A stretch of DNA of 64,000 nt, taken from Nonomuraea muscovyensis. GTDB taxonomy: Bacteria; Actinomycetota; Actinomycetes; Streptosporangiales; Streptosporangiaceae. A model generated the notes under the pieces. That model was not told the origin of the DNA. It searched no databases and worked only from the letters and a program-made list of their open reading frames with translations. A program made the translations under genes and the position numbers. The stretch lies in assembly GCF_014207745.1 (NCBI RefSeq), contig NZ_JACHJB010000002.1, positions 558,001 through 622,000 on the forward strand, in the 5' to 3' direction. Shown one piece after another: positions 8,372-17,009 of the stretch; position 1 is the first letter of the stretch; every line of letters begins with the position of its first letter.

Positions 8372-10056
8372 CCTACCGGCCGGTCCGGTTCGCCGGGCAG
8401 AGCACCGGGTCCGGCCCCGCCACCTGCGGGCAGGCGTCCATGTGGCTCGACATCACCGACAAGGACCCGCGCGAGGCGTTCTTCAACCCCTCCGGCGAGG
8501 TGGAGGCGCCGGCGGGGCTGACCGTCGACGACCTGCTGGCCGAGCTGGGCGCGCTGGTCGGCCGGCACGAGTCGCTGCGCACGTTCCTGGCCGAGGACGC
8601 CGGGGGCGGGCTGAGCCAGACGGTGACCGGCTCGGGCGAGTTCCCCGTGTGCCTGATCGACCTCGGGGACGCCCCGGAGTCGCTGTGGGAGGAGCTCGCC
8701 GAGCGCCGGAAGGTCGTGGAACGGCTGCCGTTCGACCTGTCCGCCGAGCTCCCGATCCGCCCGACGATCTTCCACGGTTCGGGGGAGCCGCTGGCCGTGC
8801 TGCTGAGCGTGGCGCACACGGCGGCCGACGGCGGCGGCGTGCGCAACCTCGTCGCGGACCTGGCCGCGATGGCGCAGGCCCGCGCCAAGGGGCTGGACCG
8901 GCCACCGCCGCCTCCGGCCCGCCAGCCGCTGGAACAGGCCCGCTACGAGGCGTCCGCCGAAGGCCGCCGGCGGCTCGCGGGCGCGCTGAACTTCTGGGAA
9001 ACCAGCCTGGCGACGGTGCCGCGCACCATGTTCCCCACCGCCCCGAAGCCGGGCCCGCCCGCCTACCACGCCGCCGTGCTCCACTCCCGCGCCGCGGACC
9101 TCGCCCTGAACCTCCAGGCCCTGCGGTACGACGTCAGCGGCACCGCCGTGCTGCTCGCGGCCACGGGGCTGGTGCTCGGCGCGTACACCGGGATGCCGGC
9201 CTGCGCGGTCCGGCTCATCTGCGCCAACCGCACCAGCGAGCCGGAACGGCGGGCGGTCGCCTGCATGATCCAGGGCGTGCTCGTCTCGCTCGGCCTCGGC
9301 GGGACCGGTTTCGGCGACGTCGTCGCGCGGGCCTGGCCGGCCTCCGTCCGCGCCTACCGCCACGGCCTGTACGACAGGCGCGAGGTGCGCCGGATCACCC
9401 GGGCGGCCGAGCAGCGGCGCGGCGTGCGGCTCGACCTGTCGTGCGTGTTCAACGACATGCGCGAGGAGACGCGGCCGGACCACCGGCTGGCCGCTCACCG
9501 GACCACCCGCCCGCAGGCCGCCGACGAGGCGGCGGTGCGGGCGGCGATGCGCGACAGCGTGTTCCGGCCGGAGCCGGCGGTCGAGCAGGAGACGTTCGCC
9601 CTGTACGCCGAGGACACGCCCGAGACGCTGCGGCTGACCCTGCACGCCGACGCGCGCCACCTGGACCCCGACGCGGTGCGCGCCGTGCTGTTCGGCATCG
9701 AGCGGCTGCTCGTCGAGTCGGCGTTCGGCGAGGTCCGGCCGGAGGAGGTCGGCGCGCTGACCGGTCTGGCCGCGCCCCCGCGCGAGGGCCGGTGGCTCTG
9801 GCACGAGGGCTGCTGGACCGACCTGGACGCCGTGGAACGGATGCTCGGCGAGGTCCTGGACGTCCGGGCCGCGCGGGTGGAGACCGAGTCCGGCGAGGAC
9901 GGGAAGCCGCGGATCGCCGCCCACCTCTGGCCGGCCCGTGAGCGCCTCACCGCCGACGACGCGCACGCCGCCTGCATGGCGGCCCTGCCCGGCCGGCAGA
10001 CCGCGGTGGCGCCCCACCGGTACGTCATCCACCCCGCGACGGGGGAGCCGGGATGA
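8359..10056 (+). CDS. Free-standing NRPS condensation-domain protein
   Basis: About 565 residues. The N-terminal ~430 resemble a condensation domain: the SPATCGQASMWL opening, the RHESLRTFL segment, and a core motif reading A-H-T-A-A-D-G (152-158) where HHxxxDG is expected. The second (catalytic) His and the Asp-Gly are kept but the first His is Ala. The last ~100 residues (WLWHEGCWTDLDAVERMLGEVL...) look like an appended domain of unknown role. Condensation domains join an upstream acyl or peptidyl thioester to an amine. Being separate, it must meet its carrier partner in trans, probably the ACP at 10959 or the A-PCP at 29332. The start could be GTG 8359 or GTG 8368. Confidence 0.75.
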   Translation: MERVTYRPVRFAGQSTGSGPATCGQASMWLDITDKDPREAFFNPSGEVEAPAGLTVDDLLAELGALVGRHESLRTFLAEDAGGGLSQTVTGSGEFPVCLIDLGDAPESLWEELAERRKVVERLPFDLSAELPIRPTIFHGSGEPLAVLLSVAHTAADGGGVRNLVADLAAMAQARAKGLDRPPPPPARQPLEQARYEASAEGRRRLAGALNFWETSLATVPRTMFPTAPKPGPPAYHAAVLHSRAADLALNLQALRYDVSGTAVLLAATGLVLGAYTGMPACAVRLICANRTSEPERRAVACMIQGVLVSLGLGGTGFGDVVARAWPASVRAYRHGLYDRREVRRITRAAEQRRGVRLDLSCVFNDMREETRPDHRLAAHRTTRPQAADEAAVRAAMRDSVFRPEPAVEQETFALYAEDTPETLRLTLHADARHLDPDAVRAVLFGIERLLVESAFGEVRPEEVGALTGLAAPPREGRWLWHEGCWTDLDAVERMLGEVLDVRAARVETESGEDGKPRIAAHLWPARERLTADDAHAACMAALPGRQTAVAPHRYVIHPATGEPG

Positions 10057-10952
10057 GAGACACGGCGAGGGACACCACGCTGGACGGCCCGGTGCCGGAC
10101 GACACCCTGCGCGCCCTGCGGCTCGTCCCGGACGGCGCCCGCGGCTTCGACGTGCCGTGGGACTCGGCCGGACGTGACTACGGCCTCAGCCCTGACGTGC
10201 TTCGGGCGATGCTCGCCGAAGGGCTCGGCCGCCCGTCCGGGTTCGACCACTTCGACCTGCTCAACGTCGCGCTGGACCTGGGCGCGCGGTCACTGTGGAC
10301 GTTCGGGCCGGCGTCCTGGGCGAAGGGGCTGCGCGCGCCCGCCGGGACCGTCGTGCGCGCCGAGGTCGAGTTCGTGCCCGAGTGCGCGCACGAACCGGAC
10401 GAGGGCGGCCCGTGCGACTTGCGGGTCCTGCTGCCCGACGGATGGGCCGCCTGCCCCGGCGGCTCGGCCGTGGCCCGCTTCGAGCTGCCCGCCTCCTGGC
10501 CGCCGCCGGGGCCGGGCGCCGCCGAGTTGCTGGAGGAGTTCGGCCGGGTCAGGTTCGTCCGCCTGCCCATGACGGTCGGGCTCGACCCCGACTTCGTCGG
10601 GCGGACCGGCATCGCCGACTGCACGGGCGGCTCGCTCCGCCTGGTGCGGGAGGGCCGCCGCCGCGGCCTGCCGGTCCGGCTGGCGCAGGGCGTCATCCTG
10701 TCGCCGCCGTTCTCCGTCCTGCACTACTGGGCGGAGATCGAGACCGACGGGGTGTGGGTGCCGCACGACCCGCTGATCGTGGGGGCGATGCTCCGCTGGG
10801 GCCTGCTCGATCCCACCGGGTGGACCGCGCTGCGCTCGACCGGCGCGATCCTCGCCCGGATCTCGGGCGAGATGGGGCCGGTGGGGCTGGACGCCGGGCG
10901 CCCGGCGGGCGTCTCCTTCGCCACCACCGTGACGACCGGAACGAGAGGATGA
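10053..10952 (+). CDS. Transglutaminase-like cysteine enzyme
   Basis: A 299-residue protein with a transglutaminase-like core in its C-terminal third: Cys190 at a helix start (IADCTGGSLRLVREGRRRGLPVRL), His224 in HYWAEI, and Asp239 in WVPHDP. This matches the C-H-D order and spacing of papain-like transglutaminase homologues. Homologues such as AdmF in andrimid biosynthesis form amide bonds from carrier-protein thioesters. Here the gene lies between a condensation domain and an ACP, with an ATGA overlap upstream, so amide formation on a carrier is a fair inference. The N-terminal ~150 residues are unlike anything I recognise. It could also be a protease. Confidence 0.65.
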   Translation: MRDTARDTTLDGPVPDDTLRALRLVPDGARGFDVPWDSAGRDYGLSPDVLRAMLAEGLGRPSGFDHFDLLNVALDLGARSLWTFGPASWAKGLRAPAGTVVRAEVEFVPECAHEPDEGGPCDLRVLLPDGWAACPGGSAVARFELPASWPPPGPGAAELLEEFGRVRFVRLPMTVGLDPDFVGRTGIADCTGGSLRLVREGRRRGLPVRLAQGVILSPPFSVLHYWAEIETDGVWVPHDPLIVGAMLRWGLLDPTGWTALRSTGAILARISGEMGPVGLDAGRPAGVSFATTVTTGTRG

Positions 10953-10958
10953 GCGCAG

Positions 10959-11258
10959 TTGAGCACAGTGCCCGCGAGAGCCTTACACGGTGACGAGCGG
11001 ATCCAGGTGGAGCGCAGGGTGCGGCTCCTGCTGGCCGGCAGGTCGGTGCTGCCCGGGGTCATCGAGTCGGCCGACGCCGGGGCTGACCTGTGGGCGCTGG
11101 GGATGGAGTCCCTGGCCATGGTGGGCGTCATGGTGGCCGTGGAGGACGAGTTCGGCGTCGAGTTCCCCGACGAGCTGCTCACCCGTGAGACGTTCCGGTC
11201 GTTGGCGGCCATCACGGACGCGCTCCTGTCACTCACGTCGGGGGAGGGCCGTTCGTGA
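10959..11258 (+). CDS. Acyl/peptidyl carrier protein
   Basis: A 99-residue carrier protein. The phosphopantetheine attachment site is Ser51 in ALGMESLAMVG, followed by a typical helix III region (EFGVEFPDELL). The best start I can find is the TTG at 10959, behind AGAGGA; the GTG at 10968 would shorten it by three residues. It is followed by a 4-base overlap with the acyl-CoA dehydrogenase gene, the layout of ACP/dehydrogenase pairs that make modified extender or amino-acyl units. The likely load is an amino acid or acyl group passed to the condensation or transglutaminase-like enzyme. Confidence 0.85.
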   Translation: MSTVPARALHGDERIQVERRVRLLLAGRSVLPGVIESADAGADLWALGMESLAMVGVMVAVEDEFGVEFPDELLTRETFRSLAAITDALLSLTSGEGRS

Positions 11259-12493
11259 CCGAGGCCGGGGACGGCCGCGTGGAGCGGGCCGCCGAGAGCT
11301 GCCGGGAGCTCGCCCGGGGCGTGCTGGCCGAGCACGCGGCCGAGGTCGACACGGACGCCCGCTTCCCCAAGGAGGCGCTGACCGCCCTGCGCGCGCACGG
11401 CCTGCTCGCCGCGGCGGCCCCGGCGGAGCGCGGCGGCCTCGGTGCGGACGTGCCCGCGCTCACCCGCATGGCCGCGGACCTGGCACGCGGCTGCGGCGCG
11501 AGCGCCATGGTGTGGGCGATGCACCAGGTGCAGCTCGCCTGCCTGCTGACCTGTGACGAGGGCCCCGAGCTGCGCGCTGCCGTCGACCGGATCGTCCGCG
11601 ACCAGCTGCTCGTCGCCTCGGCCACCAGCGAGGCCGGCGTCGGCGGCTCGCTGCGCACCAGCGTGTGCGCGGTCGAACGCGACGGCCCCGCAGACGGTGC
11701 CGCAGACGGCCCCACGGAGCGTGCCGCGGATGACGCCGCAGAGGGTGCCGGGGCCGGCCCCGCCGCCCGCCTCGACAAGAGCGCCACCACCGTCTCCTAC
11801 GGCGTCGAGGCCGACGCCCTGCTGGTCAGCGCCCGCCGTGGGCCCGGCTCGCCGCCGGGCGACCAGGTCGCCGTGCTCCTCGACGCTCCGCGGACGCGGC
11901 TGGAGGTCCTGGGCGGCTGGAACCCGCTCGGCATGCGCGGCACGTGCAGCCCCGCCCTGCGCATCCGCGCCGCGTTCGAGGACTGGCGGATCCTGCCGCT
12001 GCCGTTCGGCGACCTCGTCGAGCGGGTGATGACGCCGCTGTCGCACGTGCTGTGGTCGGCCGTGTGGTACGGCCTGGCCGCCGAGGCCGCCGACCGGGCC
12101 GTCCGGTACGCCAGGAAGCGGGCAAGCGGGCAGGCCGGCCAGGCCGGGCAGCGGCCGAGCGGGAACCTGGCCGAGATGCGCTGGCGGCTGGCCGCGATGG
12201 AGGCGCAGCTCGCCGAGACGGCCCGCGAGGCACAGGCAGTGCTGAACGGCGCCGCCCAGCCGACCGTCGCGTTCGCGCTGCGGATCAACTCGCTCAAGCT
12301 GGCCGTGTCCGAGGTCGCCGTGGACGTCGCGCTGGCCGCCCTGCGGGTGTGCGGCATGGCCGGTTACTCCGAGGACGGCCCGTACTCGGTCGCCCGCCTG
12401 GTGCGTGACCTGTTGTCGGCGCCCCTGATGATCGGCAACGAGCGGCTGGTGGCCATCGGGTCGCAACTCGCCCTGATGGCCCGGGACCGGTGA
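11255..12493 (+). CDS. Acyl-CoA dehydrogenase-like flavoprotein (carrier-bound substrate)
   Basis: A 412-residue protein of the acyl-CoA dehydrogenase fold: N-terminal helical domain with PAERGGLGADV, a middle beta domain (VASATSEAGVGGSL, then GGWNPLGMRGTCSPAL), and a C-terminal helical bundle ending GPYSVARLVRDLLSAPLMIGNERL. Residues ~148-176 form a low-complexity Asp/Ala/Gly/Pro insertion inside the beta domain, which is unusual. Family members next to a dedicated ACP oxidise acyl- or aminoacyl-S-ACP. Stop and start overlaps tie it to both neighbours. I infer alpha,beta- or alpha-carbon oxidation of the ACP-bound unit. Confidence 0.8.
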   Translation: MTEAGDGRVERAAESCRELARGVLAEHAAEVDTDARFPKEALTALRAHGLLAAAAPAERGGLGADVPALTRMAADLARGCGASAMVWAMHQVQLACLLTCDEGPELRAAVDRIVRDQLLVASATSEAGVGGSLRTSVCAVERDGPADGAADGPTERAADDAAEGAGAGPAARLDKSATTVSYGVEADALLVSARRGPGSPPGDQVAVLLDAPRTRLEVLGGWNPLGMRGTCSPALRIRAAFEDWRILPLPFGDLVERVMTPLSHVLWSAVWYGLAAEAADRAVRYARKRASGQAGQAGQRPSGNLAEMRWRLAAMEAQLAETAREAQAVLNGAAQPTVAFALRINSLKLAVSEVAVDVALAALRVCGMAGYSEDGPYSVARLVRDLLSAPLMIGNERLVAIGSQLALMARDR

Positions 12494-13680
12494 TGGGCCC
12501 GGTGACGAAGCCGGTGACAGCGGCGGCGAACCCGGCGTGGGTGCACGTGCTCCCGCCGGGGGAGGTGTTCTCGCCCGCCAGCGGCGGCTCGCTCGGCACG
12601 GTCGCCGCCGAGCTGACCCGCGAGCACGCCCGGCACGGCGGCGCCACCGTGATCGTCGCCGAGCGTGGCCCGGAGCACGTGCCGTCAGGGGTGCGGCTGG
12701 TGCCCTACGACAGCCCCGGCGAGACGCTGGGCGAGCGGGAGCGGCGGGAGGACGACGCGGCCGCCGCCCGCGGCGAGCGCCGCGCCCACTATGCCGGGTT
12801 CGTCCGGCCGGCGCTGGAGGCGCTGCCGGCCGGGTTCGCCGGTCCGGTCGTGCTCCACAACGCGGTCGCCGCCGTGCCGGAGCTGCGGCGGCTGCGACCG
12901 CGGGCGCGGATCTGCCTCTACCTGCACGCCGACATGTTCCGGTCGTTCCCGCCGGCCGAGCGGGCGCGCGTGGTGGCCGACGCGGACCTGGTGGTGTGCG
13001 TGAGCCGGTTCGTGGCCGAGCGGTTCCTCGACGGCACCGGTCTGCCGCTCCCGGCGGTCGCGGTGGTGCACAACGGGCACGACCCGGACCGGTTCCACCC
13101 CGCCCGCCGGCCGGCTGGCCGCGTGCCCGTCGTGCTCTTCACCGGCCGGCTCGCCCCCGAGAAGGGGCCGATGGCGCTGGTCAACGCTTGTTTGGAGCTG
13201 GCTCGGGCCGGCGTCGGCTTCCGGCTGAGGGTGGTGGGCAACGCCGAGCTGTCCGCGTCGTCGGCTCCCGACCGGTTCGAGCGGCAGGTCCAGCACCGGG
13301 CGTCGCTGCTGGGCGACCGGGTGGAGTTCTCGCCGTTCGTGGACCGCGACGCCATCGGCGAGGTGTACCGGCAGGCCGACGTGCTGTGCGTGCCGTCGCT
13401 GTGTGAGGACGCCAGCCCGCTCGTCCTGACCGAGGGCCTGGCCAGCGGCCTGGCGTGCCTGGCCAGCGCGCGCGGCGGAGTGCCCGAGGTGGGGCGGGAC
13501 GCGGTGCGGTACTTCGACTACCGGCGGCCCGGCGACCTCGCCCGGCAGCTCGGCCGCCTCGTCGGCGAGGCGCCGCTGCGGGCCGAGCTGGGACGGCGGG
13601 CGGTGCGCCGCGGGCGCGAGCTGACCTGGGAGAGCCGCTACCGGCTGCTGTGGTCACGGCTCGCGGAGCCGTCCCGGTGA
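12493..13680 (+). CDS. Glycosyltransferase family 4 protein
   Basis: A GT-B enzyme of about 395 residues. The N-terminal domain has GSLGTVAAELTREHARHGGATVIV. The C-terminal donor domain has LFTGRLAPEKGPMALV and the E-x7-E motif EDASPLVLTEGLASGLACLA, typical of retaining GT4 enzymes that use UDP- or GDP-sugars. The start is the ATG at 12493, overlapping the preceding TGA; GTG 12490 is equally coupled. The next gene encodes a PIG-L deacetylase. The GT4 plus PIG-L pair recalls mycothiol and bacillithiol assembly (MshA/MshB, BshA/BshB), suggesting transfer of N-acetylglucosamine followed by deacetylation. Confidence 0.85.
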   Translation: MGPVTKPVTAAANPAWVHVLPPGEVFSPASGGSLGTVAAELTREHARHGGATVIVAERGPEHVPSGVRLVPYDSPGETLGERERREDDAAAARGERRAHYAGFVRPALEALPAGFAGPVVLHNAVAAVPELRRLRPRARICLYLHADMFRSFPPAERARVVADADLVVCVSRFVAERFLDGTGLPLPAVAVVHNGHDPDRFHPARRPAGRVPVVLFTGRLAPEKGPMALVNACLELARAGVGFRLRVVGNAELSASSAPDRFERQVQHRASLLGDRVEFSPFVDRDAIGEVYRQADVLCVPSLCEDASPLVLTEGLASGLACLASARGGVPEVGRDAVRYFDYRRPGDLARQLGRLVGEAPLRAELGRRAVRRGRELTWESRYRLLWSRLAEPSR

Positions 13681-14495
13681 GCCCGGTGGACGTGACGCCG
13701 GTGCTGGTCGTGTCCGCGCACCTGGACGACGCCGTGCTGTCGTGGGGCGGGACGATCGCCGCCCTGACCCGGCGGGGCGTCAGGGTCGTGGTGCTGACCG
13801 TGTTCGCCGGGTGCGGGGGCGACCCGCTGCCGCCGTACGCCGAGCAGTACCACTCCTGGTGGAGGGCCTCGGGCACGGTGGCCGCCGCGGTGGCCGCCAC
13901 GGCCGCCGAGGGGATGCGGCTGCGCCGGGCGGAGGACGCGCGGGCGTGCGCCGCGCTCGCCGCCGAACTCGTGCACCTCGACTTCACCGAGGCGCTGTAC
14001 CGGCGCCGGGCCGACGGGTCGCCCCGCTGCGCCGCCGGGGACGACCTGTTCTCGGCGCCCGACCCGGACGACCTCGCGCTTCAGCGGGCCGTCGCCGACG
14101 CGCTGGGTGGCTGGATCGCCGAGCTGGCGCCCGGGGAGGTGCACGCGCCCGCCGCCGTCGGGGGGCACCTGGACCACGTGCTGACGGCCCGCGCCTGCGC
14201 GTCCGCGCTGCGCGACGGGCCGCCGGGCCGCTGGTACGAGGACCTGCCGTACGCCATGGAACCCCCCGAGCCGGGTGTGCCGGCGGCCGGCCTGGGCCCG
14301 GCGGCGGCCTCGCCCCTGACCGGCGGCGACTGGCGGCGCAAGGTGGCGGCCGCCGCGGCGTACCGGTCGCAGCACCCCATGCTCTGGGACGACGACTGGC
14401 CCGACCGGCTGCTCGCCCACGCCCGCGAGGCCGGCGGCGGAACGCCGGTCGAACGGCACTGGGCGGCCGCCCCGGGCTCGAATGGAGATCATTGA
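13677..14495 (+). CDS. PIG-L/LmbE-family N-deacetylase
   Basis: A 272-residue zinc deacetylase. The metal motif AHLDDAVLS (His15, Asp17, Asp18) stands for the usual AHPDDE, so the catalytic Glu position is Ala; the third ligand is in GGHLDHV near residue 162. Proteins of this type remove N-acetyl from amino sugars. The GTG start at 13677 overlaps the glycosyltransferase stop. It probably acts on the sugar that gene adds. The altered first motif occurs in a recognisable PIG-L subgroup, so I do not call it inactive, but activity is worth testing. Confidence 0.8.
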   Translation: MSPVDVTPVLVVSAHLDDAVLSWGGTIAALTRRGVRVVVLTVFAGCGGDPLPPYAEQYHSWWRASGTVAAAVAATAAEGMRLRRAEDARACAALAAELVHLDFTEALYRRRADGSPRCAAGDDLFSAPDPDDLALQRAVADALGGWIAELAPGEVHAPAAVGGHLDHVLTARACASALRDGPPGRWYEDLPYAMEPPEPGVPAAGLGPAAASPLTGGDWRRKVAAAAAYRSQHPMLWDDDWPDRLLAHAREAGGGTPVERHWAAAPGSNGDH

Positions 14496-14571
14496 CATGC
14501 CCGCGAAGCCCGTTGATAGCATCCTGCCCGTCTCAGCCGGTGCTGATGGGAGGCCCGTAGCCGGAGGTCAC

Positions 14572-15435
14572 ATGGACGTCGCCCCGCACGACCCGCACAC
14601 GCCCGCCCCCTCCGTCGCGGCCGTCGACGTCTCGGCCGACCCCGCCACCTGGCTGCCCGCCGCGTCCCGGGCGCTCGCCGCCGACGGCGCGGTGCTGCTC
14701 ACCGGCACCGGCCTGGCCGCCCGCGCCCGCGACGTCGGCGCGCGGATGCTGGCCGAGGTGCCCGTGCTGGTGGAGCACCACGACGCGCTGAGGGCCTACG
14801 ACGACGGCCACATGCGCCACCGCCCTCCTGGCGGGAGCGACGGGCACGTGGCGGCGTTCCTCGGTCACCCGGCCGTGCTCGCCCTGTGCTCCGCGCCGCT
14901 GGAGGCGCCGCGCGTGATCAGCTACCACGGGCACACCGTCCTGCCCGGCTCCTCGCCGCAGCCGGTCCACGCCGACTGGGAGCCGCTGTGGCCGCAGCCG
15001 GGCCTCGCGCACCCGCCGTTCATGCTGGCGGTCAACATCGCGCTGGTGGACACCGGCGAGCACAACGGCAGCATCGAGGTCTGGCCGGGCACCCACGAGC
15101 TGGCCTCCCGGGAGGTCTACCGGCACGGTTCGCTGTGCGTCCGCGAGGAGCTCCTGGAGGAGCGCCGGGCGGCGCGTCCGCCCGAGCGGGTCGCGATGCG
15201 GCCGGGTGACGTTCTGGTCCGCGACGTGCGCCTGTGGCACCGGGGCACCCGCAACACGAGCGGCAGGGCCCGCCCGATGCTGTGGCTGCTGCTGGCCGCG
15301 CCGTGGCTGCGCGCCGAGCCGTCCGTGCTGCTGGAGGCCGGGGTGCGCGGCGAGGTCGAGGCGCTGCCCGTCGAGGTGGCCGCCGAGTACGCCCGCCACC
15401 CGGTCGGCGCCCTGTCCGGCGGCGAGGCGGAGTGA
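14572..15435 (+). CDS. Phytanoyl-CoA dioxygenase (PhyH) family oxygenase
   Basis: A 287-residue Fe(II)/2-oxoglutarate oxygenase. Iron ligands are readable: H-x-D in PVHADWEP, the distal His in LWHRGTRN, and the Arg in SGRARPML for 2-oxoglutarate. Between them lies NGSIEVWPGTHEL, the usual PhyH segment. I chose the ATG at 14572 because GGAGG stands just before it; an ATG at 14482 overlapping the PIG-L gene would add 30 residues of unlikely sequence. PhyH enzymes in natural-product clusters hydroxylate amino acids, sugars or peptides. There is a second copy two genes on (16041). Confidence 0.85.
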   Translation: MDVAPHDPHTPAPSVAAVDVSADPATWLPAASRALAADGAVLLTGTGLAARARDVGARMLAEVPVLVEHHDALRAYDDGHMRHRPPGGSDGHVAAFLGHPAVLALCSAPLEAPRVISYHGHTVLPGSSPQPVHADWEPLWPQPGLAHPPFMLAVNIALVDTGEHNGSIEVWPGTHELASREVYRHGSLCVREELLEERRAARPPERVAMRPGDVLVRDVRLWHRGTRNTSGRARPMLWLLLAAPWLRAEPSVLLEAGVRGEVEALPVEVAAEYARHPVGALSGGEAE

Positions 15436-16004
15436 CCACCGCCCGCCGTTCTCGTCCCGGTCCGTCCGCCCAGGGAGGTCGCTTGCCGTCCGAAGTCCGC
15501 CTGATCACCGATCAGGACATCGAAGAGGTGCTCGTGCTGTGGGGGCTGAACGCGGGCGAGCACGTCCCGCTGCTCTCCTACGACCGGTGGGGACCTGGTG
15601 TGGCGGTGCCGGCCCGGCCCGAGGTGACGGAGGTGGAGGCGTTCACCCGCGACCCGCTCGACGGCACCAGGGACCTGCTGCGCGCGGCGCTCACCGACGA
15701 GCTGTCGTTCTGCCTGGTGGTCGACACCGGGCACGGGCTGGACGGGTTCCTGACCGGGGAGATCCACACCCAGAGCGTCAACGACTTCCGGATCGGCTCC
15801 ATCCGCGAGCTGTACGTCCGCCCGGAGGCGCGGCGGCACGGCCTCGGCTCCGCCCTGGTCGAGGCCGCCATCGCGGAGTTCCGCAGCAGGCGGGCGCGGA
15901 TGTTCCGCGCTGAGGTGAACCCCGACTGGAAGGACGGCATGGCGTTCTGGCAGTCGCGCGGCGCGTGGCTGCAGGACGCGGTGGTGTTCAACCACTACGA
16001 GTGA
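15432..16004 (+). CDS. GNAT-family N-acetyltransferase
   Basis: A single GNAT domain: SIRELYVRPEARRHGLGSALVEAAI gives the acetyl-CoA pyrophosphate loop (R/Q-x-x-G-x-G/A reads RRHGLG), and WQSRGAW marks the C-terminal beta strand. Two starts compete: GTG 15432, which overlaps the PhyH stop (GTGA), and TTG 15483, which has GGGAGG nine bases upstream. The first 17 residues from 15432 are low-complexity, so the TTG may be the real one (173 aa). Beside the GT and PIG-L genes it could re-acylate a deacetylated sugar (compare MshD in mycothiol). Self-resistance by acetylation is another possibility. Confidence 0.8.
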   Translation: MTTARRSRPGPSAQGGRLPSEVRLITDQDIEEVLVLWGLNAGEHVPLLSYDRWGPGVAVPARPEVTEVEAFTRDPLDGTRDLLRAALTDELSFCLVVDTGHGLDGFLTGEIHTQSVNDFRIGSIRELYVRPEARRHGLGSALVEAAIAEFRSRRARMFRAEVNPDWKDGMAFWQSRGAWLQDAVVFNHYE

Positions 16005-16040
16005 GCCGGTCAGCCATCCATTCGCGACACGCCTGGGAGC

Positions 16041-17009
16041 ATGATGAGCCTGCAGAACGACGGCGTCACAGTGGTCGCCGAGGACTCCACGCCGATCGCC
16101 GGCGACCCGGCCGCGCTGCGGCGGCGGCTCCGCGAGCAGGGCATGCTCCTGTTCCGCGGGCTGCTGCCCGAGGCGCGCCCGGCCGAGCTGCGCGCCCGCT
16201 TCGCGGCGGTGCTGCGCCGCCACGACTGGCTCGCCGACGCCACTCCTGACTCCGCCACCGACGGTGACGGCGGCGGCCTGCGTCCGGCCGCCAACCGCCG
16301 CGACGGCAGCCCGCGCTGGTGGCGCATGTACGAGGACCTGCAGAGCGTCGAGCTGATGCACGAGCTGGCGCACGCGCCGCAGCTCGTCCGGCTGATGACG
16401 GCCATACTCGGCAAGCCGCTGCTGAACCACACCCGGCGCCAGGTCAGCCTGATGCATCCCGGCTTCTGGATCCCGCCGCACCAGGAGCACACCTACGTCC
16501 AGGGCACGCCGGACGTGCTCACCGCGTGGGTGCCGTTCACCGCCTTCCCGGCCGACGGCGGCACCCTGCGCGTGCTGCGGGAACGGGCCGTGCCCGGGGT
16601 GCGCCCGCTGACCGTGCACGACTCGGGCGGCGTCGAGGCCGTGGTCGAGCCGGGGGAGGGCGACTGGTGGCGGGCCCCGGACCTGGGGCCGGGCGACGTG
16701 GTCGTGATGCACGCGCTGGCCACGCGGGCGGTGGACGAGAACGTCTCGCCGTTCCTGCGCGGCGCCGTCGAGTACCGCTACCAGTCGTCGCGCGAGCCGG
16801 TCTGCCTGGCCTCGCTGCGCCCGCACCACTACCCGCGGGTGCCCGGCTGGGAGGTGCTGGCGGCCGGCTGGAACGACCGGCGCTGGCTGCGGGTGCCGCT
16901 GCGGGTGCGGCAGGTGGACTTCCTGCTGCCCGAGCGGCAGGAGAGCTGGCACGAGCTCCTGCCGCGCCCGGTGTCGCGGCTCGTCGACGTGGAGCCCGGC
17001 CGAACGTGA
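16041..17009 (+). CDS. PhyH-type Fe(II)/2-oxoglutarate oxygenase
   Basis: A 322-residue PhyH-family protein. The metal motif is H-Q-E in PPHQEHTYVQ (H-x-E rather than the commoner H-x-D), with the distal His in VVMHALATRAVDEN and a downstream Arg in SPFLRGAVEYRY. A central ILGKPLLNHTRRQ segment is typical. It differs clearly from the copy at 14572 and should have another substrate or position of attack. It overlaps the ABC exporter gene by 4 bases (GTGA). Confidence 0.85.
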   Translation: MMSLQNDGVTVVAEDSTPIAGDPAALRRRLREQGMLLFRGLLPEARPAELRARFAAVLRRHDWLADATPDSATDGDGGGLRPAANRRDGSPRWWRMYEDLQSVELMHELAHAPQLVRLMTAILGKPLLNHTRRQVSLMHPGFWIPPHQEHTYVQGTPDVLTAWVPFTAFPADGGTLRVLRERAVPGVRPLTVHDSGGVEAVVEPGEGDWWRAPDLGPGDVVVMHALATRAVDENVSPFLRGAVEYRYQSSREPVCLASLRPHHYPRVPGWEVLAAGWNDRRWLRVPLRVRQVDFLLPERQESWHELLPRPVSRLVDVEPGRT

